Assembly (NCBI GenBank): GCA_003562335.1
Contig: PWVE01000092.1
Span: 1-38,186 of the forward strand
Source of the DNA: PVC group bacterium
Lineage (GTDB): Bacteria; Verrucomicrobiota; Kiritimatiellia; SLAD01
Direction: 5' to 3'
Length of the DNA stretch: 38,186 bases
Below the pieces are notes generated by a model. It worked only from the letters and a program-made list of their open reading frames with translations, was not told the origin of the DNA and made no database searches. Below are positions 10,810 to 20,375 of this stretch, piece after piece; the stretch's first letter is position 1, and every line of letters begins with the position of its first letter. Position numbers and translations under genes: made by a program.

Positions 10810-11694
10810 TCAGCGCTGAAAGCACTTGCGTAGCGCGGGAGCTAAAGCAAAATTTGCGCGGTTGAGGATATACAGATGGACCCCCGGCACCCCCCGTGCC
10901 AAAAGTTCCTCGATCTGTCCCATGGTCCATTCCAGGCCGACTTGTTCAGCACGCGCCGTATCGTCGCCTGCCTCTTGGAGGGCGCGGATAAGCGCCGTGG
11001 GCAGGGAGGCGCGGCATAATCCAGCCATACGCTGCAACTGACCCAATGAATTGGGCGGTAACAAACCCGGAATAATGGGTACGCGGATTCCCCAGTCACG
11101 GCATTGCTTTTCAAAGCGGAAATAAGCGGTGTTATCATAGAACAGCTGTGTGGTCACAAAGGCGCCGCCGGCCTCAGTCTTATCCTTAAGGTACAGAAGG
11201 TCGGATTCCGGCGATAGGGCCTCCTGATGCACTTCCGGGTAACCGGCCACCCCGCAGCAGATATCGGGATGACGCTGCTTAATCAAACGGACCAGTTCCA
11301 CCGCATGCGCCAGCCCATTGACCGGCCGCCGAAACCGTGAATCCCCATGCGGAGGATCACCGCGCAGCGCCATGATGTTACGCAGCCCGTGGGCATGGAG
11401 GCGGTCGACCGTCGCTTCCAGGTCGGTGCGGGTGGCACCCACACAGGTCAGATGGTGCATGACCGGGTCAAAGCCCATCGACATCAACAGGTCGCAGACC
11501 TCAAGCGTGCGCGACCGCGTCGTGCCGCCTGCGCCGTAGGTGACGGTTACAAAGTCGGGCTTGGTCGGCAGTAGTGATTCTGCGACCTGCCGCAACGTGT
11601 TCATCCCCGCGTCGCTTTTCGGTGGAAAGAATTCGTAGGAAAGCAATGGTCGGCGCGCGGTGGCGATACATTCACTAATGCGTTTCTGCTTCAT
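10810..11694 (-). CDS. metF: Methylenetetrahydrofolate reductase
   Basis: LLSYEFFPPKSDAGMNTL, FVTVTYGAGGTTRSRTLEV, NIMALRGDPPHGD, FVTTQLFYDNTAYFRF. Confidence 0.95.
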   Translation of the reverse strand: MKQKRISECIATARRPLLSYEFFPPKSDAGMNTLRQVAESLLPTKPDFVTVTYGAGGTTRSRTLEVCDLLMSMGFDPVMHHLTCVGATRTDLEATVDRLHAHGLRNIMALRGDPPHGDSRFRRPVNGLAHAVELVRLIKQRHPDICCGVAGYPEVHQEALSPESDLLYLKDKTEAGGAFVTTQLFYDNTAYFRFEKQCRDWGIRVPIIPGLLPPNSLGQLQRMAGLCRASLPTALIRALQEAGDDTARAEQVGLEWTMGQIEELLARGVPGVHLYILNRANFALAPALRKCFQR

Positions 11695-11732
11695 GCGTGT
11701 GGCGGTTCATAACACGGTGCGGGCCGTTATGC

Positions 11733-11765
11733 CAAAAAAAATCGCGGCCCTGCGGCCGCGATTTC
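11733..11765 (-). terminator. Rho-independent terminator downstream of HU
   Basis: AAATCGCGGCC-CTGC-GGCCGCGATTT inverted repeat; T-run on the minus strand just after the stem. Confidence 0.8.
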
Positions 11766-11785
11766 TTTTCTAACCGTATCAACCT

Positions 11786-12064
11786 TTACAGGATGGCGTC
11801 TTTAGCCGCCTTGGCAATACGGAACTTGAGCACCTTCTTGGCAGGAATCTTGATGGATTCGCCGGTTGCCGGATTACGGCCCATGCGGGCTTTCCGCTTC
11901 ACGACAACCAATTTACCAATGCCCGGAATGGTAAAGCCGTCTTTGGCCCCTTTGTAGGCTTGGGCCACCAGGTTCTCTAAAATAGCCGCCGCCTGCTTTT
12001 TCGTAATGTCGCCGGCTTCAGCCAATTCAGCGATGATCTGGGTTTTGGTCTTCGGTTTCGCCAT
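11786..12064 (-). CDS. HU-family DNA-binding protein
   Basis: MAKPKTKTQIIAELAEAGDITKKQAAAILENLV, GFTIPGIGKLVVVKRKARMGRNPATGESIKIPAKKVLKFRIAKAAKDAI; GGAAATACC before the ATG. Confidence 0.95.
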   Translation of the reverse strand: MAKPKTKTQIIAELAEAGDITKKQAAAILENLVAQAYKGAKDGFTIPGIGKLVVVKRKARMGRNPATGESIKIPAKKVLKFRIAKAAKDAIL

Positions 12065-12222
12065 GGGTATTTCCTTTCCTTCCATTTCCCATTGACACTG
12101 TCGCCGGGCGGTTCATCCGCAACGGCCAAGTCAATTCGAGGGCAAGCATAGCGAAAATCCGTTAAAAGGCAACAGGAAAAAACTAAAAGGCCCATAAATA
12201 AAGGCCATACCCTTGTTGGTGA

Positions 12223-12693
12223 TTAAAGGCCGTGGACCAACAAGGCGATCACGATACCCAGCAACATACCAAAAAAAACTTCATAGCGCGTATGGCCCAG
12301 CAGCTCAACCAGCTTCTTTTCGGAAAAATGGTGTTCCTTGAACAATTCAGCGACAATTTGGTTCAATAGGCGGGCTTGTTGCCCGGCGGCCTGTCTAAAG
12401 CTTTGGGCATCAAACATTACCACCAGTGAAAATCCAAGTGCCAGGGCAAACAAGGGATGTCCAAATCCCGCCGTAATGCCCACCGAAGTCGCCAATGCGG
12501 TTACCATGGCCGAATGCGAGCTCGGCATACCCCCCGTGCTTACAAATACACCGAAATCGAGCTCACGTTTTTTCACAAGGTGGAAAATGAACTTCAGGGC
12601 CTGGGCGACCAGCCAGCCAAAAAAGGCACTGACAAAGGCTAAATTCGAAAAAAGATTGTTTCCATATTCTTGCATGGCCCTATGTAACCCCAT
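12223..12693 (-). CDS. Divergent PAP2 / DUF212 family membrane protein
   Basis: VSAFFGWLVAQALKFIFHLVKKRELDFGVFVSTGGMPSSHSAMVTALATSVGITAGFG, DAQSFRQAAGQQARLLNQIV. Confidence 0.85.
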   Translation of the reverse strand: MGLHRAMQEYGNNLFSNLAFVSAFFGWLVAQALKFIFHLVKKRELDFGVFVSTGGMPSSHSAMVTALATSVGITAGFGHPLFALALGFSLVVMFDAQSFRQAAGQQARLLNQIVAELFKEHHFSEKKLVELLGHTRYEVFFGMLLGIVIALLVHGL

Positions 12694-12854
12694 TCTGACG
12701 CCTTGGACAATACCAATTGTGCACACTGCGCTACGTCCACGCCCAAAAGGCTGAAAAATGTTTGTAATGACAAGCCGTATTGTTCGATTACTATATAGAG
12801 GGTGGCGTACGGCTGCCCGTTGGAAATTGTGATCACAAAAAAAAGGAGTTAACC

Positions 12855-13484
12855 ATGGCACATACCGTACCGGACCTGCCTTATGATAAGGCAGCATTAG
12901 AACCTCACATCGATGCGCGTACGATGGAAATCCATCATGACAAGCATCACGCAACCTACGTGACCAAGCTCAATGGCGCGTTGGAAAAGTATCCTGAGTT
13001 GGCGGATAAGCCGATCGAAACCTTGTTGGCCGATCTGGGGGCGGTGCCGGAGGACATCCGGACGGCTGTCCGCAATAATGGGGGCGGTCATTATAACCAC
13101 AGCCTCTTCTGGCAAATCATGGGGCCTGGCGCTGGTGGCGCACCGGAGGGGCCGCTGGCGGCAGCGATCGAAAGTGACCTGGGCGGTTTCGATGCCTTCA
13201 AATCGGCATTGGCGAGCGCAGGTGCGAATCAATTCGGTTCCGGTTGGGCGTGGTTGAGTGTGGACGACAGTGGCAAGCTGGTCGTTTCATCAACGCCCAA
13301 TCAGGACAACCCTTTGATGAAAGGTGTAGCCGCCGTAACGGGCACACCCATTCTGGGTGTTGACGTTTGGGAGCACGCCTATTATCTCAATTATCAGAAT
13401 CGGCGGCCGGATTATATCGAAGCTTGGTGGAACACGGTAAACTGGTCCAAGGTGGCCGAGCGCTACGCCGCAGCCAAAGCCTGA
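12855..13484 (+). CDS. Superoxide dismutase (Fe/Mn)
   Basis: AAGGAG then [66 protein letters not shown]. Confidence 0.97.
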   Translation: MAHTVPDLPYDKAALEPHIDARTMEIHHDKHHATYVTKLNGALEKYPELADKPIETLLADLGAVPEDIRTAVRNNGGGHYNHSLFWQIMGPGAGGAPEGPLAAAIESDLGGFDAFKSALASAGANQFGSGWAWLSVDDSGKLVVSSTPNQDNPLMKGVAAVTGTPILGVDVWEHAYYLNYQNRRPDYIEAWWNTVNWSKVAERYAAAKA

Positions 13485-13544
13485 GCGTCATAGCTTGATC
13501 GTTTGGTCAGCTAGACCTTAAAATCAGGTTGGCCTGTACGGATT

Positions 13545-13579
13545 GGCCCATTTCACCTTCGTGTGGAATGGGCCTTTTT
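13545..13579 (+). terminator. Rho-independent terminator after the SOD gene
   Basis: GGCCCATTTCAC-CTTC-GTGTGGAATGGGCC hairpin followed by TTTTT. Confidence 0.75.
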
Positions 13580-13647
13580 CGATGGGGGATATAGGGAAAA
13601 TGATTGTACCCGGAAGTGAAAGGCGGTAGCGTTCCCCAAGGATTCAT

Positions 13648-14727
13648 ATGAAAACTATTTTTGTCAGTGGCTGTTACGATCTGTTGCACGCCGGTCACGT
13701 CCAGTTCTTCGAGGAGGCCCGCGCGCTAGGGGATCACTTGGTGGTGTGTTTTGCGTCGCAGGATGTCCTGTGGCGGCATAAAAAGCGCAAGTCCTCCTTG
13801 CCCGATCAACACAAAGCCGCCCTCTTGACCAGTTTACGTATGGTTGACGAAGTGGTGTGCGGGGAGGACCTGACGCCTGGGTTGGATTTCGAGACCCATT
13901 TCCGGCGCATACGTCCAGACGTGTTGGCCGTTACCGCTGATGACCAGTACGGCGATGTCAAGCGGGCGTTATGTGCCGAGCTGAGGGTCACCTATCATGT
14001 GTTGCCCAAAACGCCGCCACGCTTTGATCCCGTTTCCTCCTCCTCGATTGTCCGCTGGGTGCAAGCACCACAAGAGGCCCCGTTGCGCGTTGATTTTGCG
14101 GGCGGCTGGTTGGATGTGCCGGCCTTTGCCCGCCCGGGTGCCTACGTGGTGAATTGTGCCATCAGTCCCTTGGTCTCGCTGAGGGACTGGCCCTACGAGC
14201 GCAACGCAGGATTGGGCGGGAGTGGTGCGTGGGCTTTGTTAAACGGCAAGGAAGGGGTAGACGCGGAGCTGCAACTGGGTGTCGGTTGGCAGGATCCCGC
14301 TGTGATTTCCGAGTCCGGACTCTGCGTGTGGCGCAGCGGGCCGCGCCCCGTACTGGACTTCAAGCGTAACGGGGATATCCTGCAAGGGCTGCTGGCCCTG
14401 TATTGGACGGGTACACCTCACGATACGCCAGCCTTGCGGGATTTGTCGCGAGACTATGATCGCATAGCGGAGTCGGGCGCGCTGGCGCGCGAGGGTGTAT
14501 TGCGGGGCGACTTGGATCAACTGGCTGCGGGCATTGACCGCTACTATCAAGTGCAATGCGACGAGGGCATGGTGCCCTTACCGACCTGGGACGGGACTCG
14601 AGCCTGTAAATATTGTGGCGGGGGCCACGGCGGCTATGCCGTCTATCTCTTTACCTCCGCCGCCGACCGCGACCGTGCGTTGTCGGCTTCAACGGAATTG
14701 CGGCCGATCGAACCCTACTGCCGCTAA
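13648..14727 (+). CDS. Fused cytidylyltransferase-like / GHMP sugar-kinase-like protein
   Basis: N-terminus FVSGCYDLLHAGHVQFFEEARALGDHLVV with HAGH and SSSSIVRW motifs. C-terminus APLRVDFAGGWLDVPAF, GLGGSGAWAL, CKYCGGGHGGYAVYLF match GHMP kinase motifs. Confidence 0.8.
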   Translation: MKTIFVSGCYDLLHAGHVQFFEEARALGDHLVVCFASQDVLWRHKKRKSSLPDQHKAALLTSLRMVDEVVCGEDLTPGLDFETHFRRIRPDVLAVTADDQYGDVKRALCAELRVTYHVLPKTPPRFDPVSSSSIVRWVQAPQEAPLRVDFAGGWLDVPAFARPGAYVVNCAISPLVSLRDWPYERNAGLGGSGAWALLNGKEGVDAELQLGVGWQDPAVISESGLCVWRSGPRPVLDFKRNGDILQGLLALYWTGTPHDTPALRDLSRDYDRIAESGALAREGVLRGDLDQLAAGIDRYYQVQCDEGMVPLPTWDGTRACKYCGGGHGGYAVYLFTSAADRDRALSASTELRPIEPYCR

Positions 14728-14750
14728 ACCATGGCGTGTAAGGGACACAC

Positions 14751-16076
14751 ATGTCTTCCGCTTCTTCATCGTCGAGGCCGTTAACGTTGTCGGGTTATCC
14801 CCGCGCCATCGCGCATGTGGACGGCGACGCTTTTTTTACTTCCGTTGAACAGTCCGTGCACCCGGAGTGGAAAGGGTGCCCGGTAGTGACCGGCCAGGAA
14901 CGCGGTATTATCGCCTGTGCCAGCTACGAGGCAAAGGCGCTCGGAATTAAACGGGGGGTCGCCCTTTGGGAAGCGCAGCGGATGTGCCCTGAACTGGTGG
15001 TAGTGCCGAGCGACTATGAGCTGTACAGCCTCTACTCCAAGCGCATGTTCGAAATTATGCGGCGCTATACGCCGATGGTTGAGGAACACTCGATTGATGA
15101 GGGTTTTGTAGATCTGAGCGGGTTGCGACGGGTTTTCCATGGTTCGTACGAGGCCATTGCCCGGGAAATGCAGGCGACCATTCGGCGGGAACTTGATATT
15201 GGTGTATCGGTCGGGTTGGGGCCGTCTAAATCAATTGCCAAACTGGCCTCAAAATTCCGGAAACCGTATGGATTTACCCCCGTAGCCGGATACCACCTGC
15301 ATTTATTTATACCGCGTATTTTGCTCAGCGATGTATGGGGATTCGGGCGCAACACTGTGCAGTTGCTGCAGCAGTACGGTTTGCGCACCGCTTGGGATGT
15401 GGTGCAGCGTTCGGAAGCATGGATTAGCCAGCTGCTGGGTAAGCCGGGTCGCGAAATCTGGCATGAATTGCGCGGGGAATCTATATATGCGGTTAATCCC
15501 GAGGAAAAGACCAGCTACACGACCATTAGCAAGTGCAAAACGTTCACAGCGCCATCTGCCGATCGCGCCTTTGTTTATGCCAAACTGATACGCAACCTAG
15601 AGAACGCCTTTGCCAAATTGCGGCGGTACAAACTGAGCACCCGCGTTATTACGGTAGCCTTGCGGACCAAAGGTTTTATGCAACAAGGGATGGAGGCCAG
15701 GCTAAGTCGTCCGACCTCCGCCACCCAGGAAGTGCTACCGGTGGTGCGGACGTTGTTCGATGAGTTGTACCAACCCGGCGAGGCTTATCGCACCACGATG
15801 ATCGCCTTGGGCAAGTTGCAGGAAGATCGCGGTATCCAGTACGAATTGTTCGAAGATCCGGTACGGATAGACGCGATGAATCGTGTTGCGCAGGCGATGG
15901 ATGTAATCAATAAACGTCTGGGCAAACACAAAGTGCAGCTTGGTCCGGCACTTGACTTGGCGCGCGGGGAAGAGACCGGACCGCGGGATATCCCGCCGCA
16001 ACGCCATAACAACCTGTTACCCGGGGAAACCGCCCGTAAACGCTTGCGCATACCACGACTAGCGGTCCCGGTTTGA
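14751..16076 (+). CDS. dinB: DNA polymerase IV / Y-family polymerase
   Basis: AHVDGDAFFTSVEQ, VEEHSIDEGFVDLSGL, SVGLGPSKSIAKLASKFRKPYG. Confidence 0.93.
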   Translation: MSSASSSSRPLTLSGYPRAIAHVDGDAFFTSVEQSVHPEWKGCPVVTGQERGIIACASYEAKALGIKRGVALWEAQRMCPELVVVPSDYELYSLYSKRMFEIMRRYTPMVEEHSIDEGFVDLSGLRRVFHGSYEAIAREMQATIRRELDIGVSVGLGPSKSIAKLASKFRKPYGFTPVAGYHLHLFIPRILLSDVWGFGRNTVQLLQQYGLRTAWDVVQRSEAWISQLLGKPGREIWHELRGESIYAVNPEEKTSYTTISKCKTFTAPSADRAFVYAKLIRNLENAFAKLRRYKLSTRVITVALRTKGFMQQGMEARLSRPTSATQEVLPVVRTLFDELYQPGEAYRTTMIALGKLQEDRGIQYELFEDPVRIDAMNRVAQAMDVINKRLGKHKVQLGPALDLARGEETGPRDIPPQRHNNLLPGETARKRLRIPRLAVPV

Positions 16077-16096
16077 TTAACCCGTGAGAATGGAGA

Positions 16097-16867
16097 GTGA
16101 CCATGAATAAAGCGGAAGTTGGAAAAACCGAGAGTAAGACGAATGACCATATTGCGATAGAACCCGTGTGCTCTGGTGAAACGGAACTGTTGCTTGGTCT
16201 TTATGCCGACCTTTTTTTTGATCGGGAGCCGCTGACCCGGTATTTCGGGATTAATAAGGAGCGGATGATTGCTATTGCCCGCCAGATGCACGCCGAGCGG
16301 GAAAACAATCCGGTTGAGAAGGGGCTTTGCTGGGTGGCCAAGGACGGATCCCAAGCGGGCCGGATGGCTGGGTTTATCGCATGCGACGACATTGCGGCGG
16401 ATGTAATGCCGACCTTGCCGGGCGGTCTGATAGATGAGGATCAGAAGAAGATGAACGCCATGATGCGCTTGCTGGGGGAGATTCGGGGACCCTGCATGGA
16501 TAGAATAGCGGCCAAGGGGGAAAGATGTTTGCATATAGTCGCCCTCGGTGTCGCGCCGGGGTATGAAGGCCGTGGAATTGGGACCCGACTCCTGAAGCAG
16601 GCGATCACCCAAGCCGCCCGACTCGGGTTTACCGCTGCCTACGCAGAGTGCTCCGGTCCAGCCTCACTAAAGTGCCACGAAAAGGTGGGCTTCACCAACA
16701 TTCACTCCGCTTGTTTGAATGAAATACAGATCGACGGGGCCCGCCCTTATGCCGACAGCGACATCCAAGTCAGCATTGCGTGGCGAAAACTAAATGCCCT
16801 TGATCCGAATGATGCGGAAGTAGCGCAGGGTTTGGAGGTGGCGCGATGCGAAAGTGGCTGGGACTAA
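16097..16867 (+). CDS. GNAT-family N-acetyltransferase
   Basis: LHIVALGVAPGYEGRGIGTRLLKQAITQAARLGFTAAYAECSGPASLKCHEKVGF (acetyl-CoA binding motif). Confidence 0.85.
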   Translation: MTMNKAEVGKTESKTNDHIAIEPVCSGETELLLGLYADLFFDREPLTRYFGINKERMIAIARQMHAERENNPVEKGLCWVAKDGSQAGRMAGFIACDDIAADVMPTLPGGLIDEDQKKMNAMMRLLGEIRGPCMDRIAAKGERCLHIVALGVAPGYEGRGIGTRLLKQAITQAARLGFTAAYAECSGPASLKCHEKVGFTNIHSACLNEIQIDGARPYADSDIQVSIAWRKLNALDPNDAEVAQGLEVARCESGWD

Positions 16868-17000
16868 TTGCTTGGTTGACCGATTGGCCGCCTTTCTGGT
16901 GATCCCATACGCCGTGTGGGTGGGATTTGCGGGCGTGTCGAATTTCACGATTTGGCGCATGAATTGAGCAAGGTGTAGTCGTCCCCGTCACAACCCGGCC

Positions 17001-17417
17001 CTATTGTCGTCGCCAGTGCTGACCATGGTTCTGTCCCGTGCCGATATAGCCGCCCCGACCGTCGGTTCGCCAGCCTTGTCCGTGATTTTCGCCGCCACCC
17101 GTGAAGCCGCCCCTGCCGTCCGAGCGCCATGTCCGTCCATGATTTTTGCCCGTACCGATAAAGCCGCCCCGGCCATCCGAGCGCCAGCCCCGGCCGTGGT
17201 TGGTTCCTGTTCCGATGTAGCCTCCGTGCCCATCAGACCTCCAGCCGGCCCCATGGTTTGAACCGGTGCCAATATACCCTCCGCGCCCATCCGGCCGCCA
17301 GCCGGCCCCATGCAGGCCACCCGCGCCCATAAAGGAGTTGGCGGGGACAGGGGAGGGCAGGGCTAGGAATAGCCCCGCCAAGATGATACCTGCCATGCTA
17401 CGAAAACTGATATTCAT
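17001..17417 (-). CDS. Secreted protein with 19-residue tandem repeats
   Basis: Signal-like MNISFRSMAGIILAGLFLALPSPVPA, then five GxGWRSDGRGGYIGTGxNH units and a partial sixth. Confidence 0.75.
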   Translation of the reverse strand: MNISFRSMAGIILAGLFLALPSPVPANSFMGAGGLHGAGWRPDGRGGYIGTGSNHGAGWRSDGHGGYIGTGTNHGRGWRSDGRGGFIGTGKNHGRTWRSDGRGGFTGGGENHGQGWRTDGRGGYIGTGQNHGQHWRRQ

Positions 17418-17481
17418 CGTTATCCCTCCGTATGGCATACCATACACCACCCATACGCATTTGGAAAGGAGCCGTTCTTCA

Positions 17482-17557
17482 TGGAGCCAGCGATCGGACT
17501 CGAACCGATGACCTGCTCATTACGAGTGAGCTGCTCTACCAACTGAGCTACGCTGGC
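17482..17557 (-). tRNA. tRNA-Thr(CGT)
   Basis: Minus strand GCCAGCG TA GCTC...GCTCA-CTCGTAA-TGAGC...ATCGGTTCGAGTCCGAT CGCTGGC T CCA; anticodon CGT, encoded CCA. Confidence 0.95.
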
Positions 17558-17698
17558 TGCGGGATACAGACGCGACTATACCTGTTGCGCCGATGGCGTC
17601 AAGCACCGGGCAAAGATTTTGTGTGAATCGTGCCTGTTTTGTGACACTATCCCCATGGGTTGAACTGCTGTATGGCCCGCAAAGGAAGGAGCGGGGTT

Positions 17699-18769
17699 AT
17701 GTCCTTTATGATGAAAAAATTTGGTGTGGTCAATGTATGCTGGGTGGCCCTATGGAGTCTCTTCGGGTGGCCCGCCGTGGTGGGTGCCGAGCTGCCCGTC
17801 AACCCGTTACGGGCGTTTGGGGACCATATTGCCGATGTGGTGGAGCAGGTGTTGCCATCGGTGGTGGTGATTCGGACCGAGGCCGTGCGCTATCATCTTG
17901 GGCGGGATTTCTTTTTTGGCCAATTGTATCGCATTCCGGAGCGTACTGAGGGACAGGGATCCGGGGTGATTATTTCGACGGACGGCTATGTGCTGACCAG
18001 CAACCATGTGGTCGACCACGCGCAGCAAATAGAAGTGGTACTGGATGACGGCACCACGTATCGCGCGGAACTGATCGGGAGCGATCCCCATACGGATTTG
18101 GCGGTGGTACGCATTAAGGCGGATGCTGATGCGCTGTTTGTGCCGATCGAATTCGGTAATTCGGACGAGGTGAGGGTGGGGGAAGTCGTGATTGCCATTG
18201 GTTCGCCCTATAATCTGCACAGTACCGTAACGATGGGAATCGTCAGTCAGAAGGGTCGCGTCATCGGCATGTTGCCGTACGAGGATTTTATCCAGACGCA
18301 GGCCCCCATTAATCCCGGAAACAGTGGTGGACCTTTGGTGGATGCCGACGGGCGTATGGTGGGTATCAATGCCGCCATTCATCGCGGGGGCGGCCGCGGG
18401 GCGACGGGTAATGTCGGTATTGGTTTTGCGGTACCGGGTAACCTGGCGATGCGGGTGGCGGCCGCGTTGATGGCGGCCGGCGAGATTGCCCATCCGTGGA
18501 TTGGTATTCTCATGCAACCGGTAGGCGAGGGTGTGGTCGTCGATGAAGTCTTTCGTGATAGCCCGGCGGAAACCGCTGGTTTACAGCGTGGGGATATCAT
18601 CACGCGAATCAATCAGCGGCCCATTGCTTCGCCACTCGATGTGCGGCGGGCAATTTTTCAGCATACCACAGCCACCCCGGTCATCATGCAGGTGCGGCGC
18701 GCTGACGCCACACTGGATATCCCCATCGTGCCGGAAGCCATGCCGGACTTCGACTCGCTGCAGCGGTGA
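17699..18769 (+). CDS. HtrA/DegP-like trypsin-fold serine protease with PDZ domain
   Basis: GQGSGVIISTDGYVLTSNHVV, DPHTDLAVVRI, NPGNSGGPLVDADGRMVGIN (catalytic Ser), PDZ-like DSPAETAGLQRGDIITRIN. Confidence 0.93.
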   Translation: MSFMMKKFGVVNVCWVALWSLFGWPAVVGAELPVNPLRAFGDHIADVVEQVLPSVVVIRTEAVRYHLGRDFFFGQLYRIPERTEGQGSGVIISTDGYVLTSNHVVDHAQQIEVVLDDGTTYRAELIGSDPHTDLAVVRIKADADALFVPIEFGNSDEVRVGEVVIAIGSPYNLHSTVTMGIVSQKGRVIGMLPYEDFIQTQAPINPGNSGGPLVDADGRMVGINAAIHRGGGRGATGNVGIGFAVPGNLAMRVAAALMAAGEIAHPWIGILMQPVGEGVVVDEVFRDSPAETAGLQRGDIITRINQRPIASPLDVRRAIFQHTTATPVIMQVRRADATLDIPIVPEAMPDFDSLQR

Positions 18770-19512
18770 ATACAACGGTCCAACGCGCGCGGCTCGATCA
18801 GCTGCTGGTGGATAAGCAACTGGTGGAAAGCCGCGAAAAAGCGCAGCAGGTTATTCGCGCGGGATCCGTTTCGGTTGACGGTCAGCTGGCCACCAAACCG
18901 GGGCACCGGTTTCCTGTTGATGCGGCGCTGGACCTTGCGACCCCGCCGCCTTATGTGGGGCGCGGTGGCGAAAAACTGGCGGCGGCATTTGACGCGTTTC
19001 CGCTGGTGGTGGACGATTGTGTGTGTCTGGATGTTGGGGCGTCGACCGGCGGGTTCACGGATTGTCTCTTACAGAAAGGTGCGCGCCGCGTGTATGCCGT
19101 GGATGTGGGGAAAGGGCAGCTGCACTGGAAACTGCGCAATGATCCGCGCGTAGTGGTCTATGAGGGGTGCAATGCCCGCGCATTGCCGCCGGATTTTTTC
19201 CCGGAGCAGCCGCAAGTGGCGGTGTGCGATGTTTCGTTCATCTCCTTGACGAAGATACTGCCCGCGATTACAAACAGCTGTGTCCGGAACGGACAAATCG
19301 TGACGTTGATCAAGCCGCAGTTTGAGGCCCGCCGCGCGGATGTTTGCAGGGGAGGCGTAGTGCGCGATGCGGAGGTAAGATCCGCTGTGGTGGCGGCCGT
19401 AAAGGAGTTTGGAGAACGGGCGTGTGGCCTGCACTGGCTAGGACAGTGTGAGTCACCACTGAAGGGACCGGCCGGTAATATTGAATACCTAGCCTATTGG
19501 AGGACGCCATGA
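18766..19512 (+). CDS. tlyA: TlyA-family rRNA methyltransferase / S4-domain protein
   Basis: GTG start overlapping the upstream stop (GTGA). RLDQLLVDKQLVESREKAQQVIRAGSVSVDGQ (S4), YVGRGGEKLAAAFDAF, CLDVGASTGGFTDCLLQKGARRVYAVDVGKGQL. Confidence 0.93.
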   Translation: MNTTVQRARLDQLLVDKQLVESREKAQQVIRAGSVSVDGQLATKPGHRFPVDAALDLATPPPYVGRGGEKLAAAFDAFPLVVDDCVCLDVGASTGGFTDCLLQKGARRVYAVDVGKGQLHWKLRNDPRVVVYEGCNARALPPDFFPEQPQVAVCDVSFISLTKILPAITNSCVRNGQIVTLIKPQFEARRADVCRGGVVRDAEVRSAVVAAVKEFGERACGLHWLGQCESPLKGPAGNIEYLAYWRTP

Positions 19513-20375
19513 AGTGTATCGGGGTGATAGCCAACTGTGGTAAGCCGCAGGCGGGCGACGTGTTGCAGCGGGTGGCGACGGAAGCGGCACGTTTGAATTT
19601 GGAATTAGTGGTGTGCGATGAGACCCGGACCCTGCTGCCTTCTGCCAGATCTCTCACGCTCCCGGAATTCACGGATATCGTCGATGGCGTGCTGACGCTG
19701 GGTGGCGACGGGACCATGTTGCATACCGTACGGATATTGGCCGAGGCCGCCAAACCGGTGCTCGGCGTAAACTTGGGCAGTTTAGGCTTTATGACCCATG
19801 TGCCGCAGTGTGAGGTGGAAGCCGCAATAGGGGCCTTGGCCGCTGATACATTTGCCCTGTCCGCCCGTACCATGCTGGGGGGACGCGTTTATCGCGCAGG
19901 AAACATAGTGGCGCAAACAATGGCGTTGAATGACATCGTCGTGGGCTGGGGGCAATCCTCACGGGCCATGACGCTGGGGCTGACGGTTGACGGTGACGAA
20001 GTGGCTGAATATCTATGTGACGGACTCATCGTTTCCACACCGACCGGGAGCACCGGTCACGCGTTGTCGTCGGGCGGTCCGATCGTGATGCCAACGGCAC
20101 CCGTGTTCAACATGAATGTAATCTGTCCGCATTCGCTCAGTGCGCGCCCGTTGGTTTTGCCGGATACCTGTACCATTCGGGTTAATATACTGCAGTTACC
20201 CAGTGAAAAATGTCCCCTGTTGTCCGCTGACGGCCAGGACGAATTTGTGTTGCAACGCGAAGATGTGCTGGAGATCAACCGCTATCCGCACCACGCCTTG
20301 TTTGTGCAACTCCCCGATCATCTCTACTTTGCCGTCCTGCGGCAAAAGCTGCATTGGCGCGGTTCGGCGCGCTAG
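19509..20375 (+). CDS. nadK: NAD kinase
   Basis: VLTLGGDGTMLHTVRI, GVNLGSLGFMT, DGLIVSTPTGSTGHALSSGGPIV. ATGA overlap with tlyA. Confidence 0.95.
   Translation: MKCIGVIANCGKPQAGDVLQRVATEAARLNLELVVCDETRTLLPSARSLTLPEFTDIVDGVLTLGGDGTMLHTVRILAEAAKPVLGVNLGSLGFMTHVPQCEVEAAIGALAADTFALSARTMLGGRVYRAGNIVAQTMALNDIVVGWGQSSRAMTLGLTVDGDEVAEYLCDGLIVSTPTGSTGHALSSGGPIVMPTAPVFNMNVICPHSLSARPLVLPDTCTIRVNILQLPSEKCPLLSADGQDEFVLQREDVLEINRYPHHALFVQLPDHLYFAVLRQKLHWRGSAR

Noticed and set aside
15785-16612. 275-aa minus ORF across dinB and the GNAT gene
   Set aside because: Antisense to two recognisable plus-strand genes.
17001-17417. CRISPR array suspected from the regular 57-bp periodicity
   Set aside because: The repeats are in-frame coding units of a secreted protein with no unique spacers. 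No CRISPR array or cas gene was seen elsewhere.
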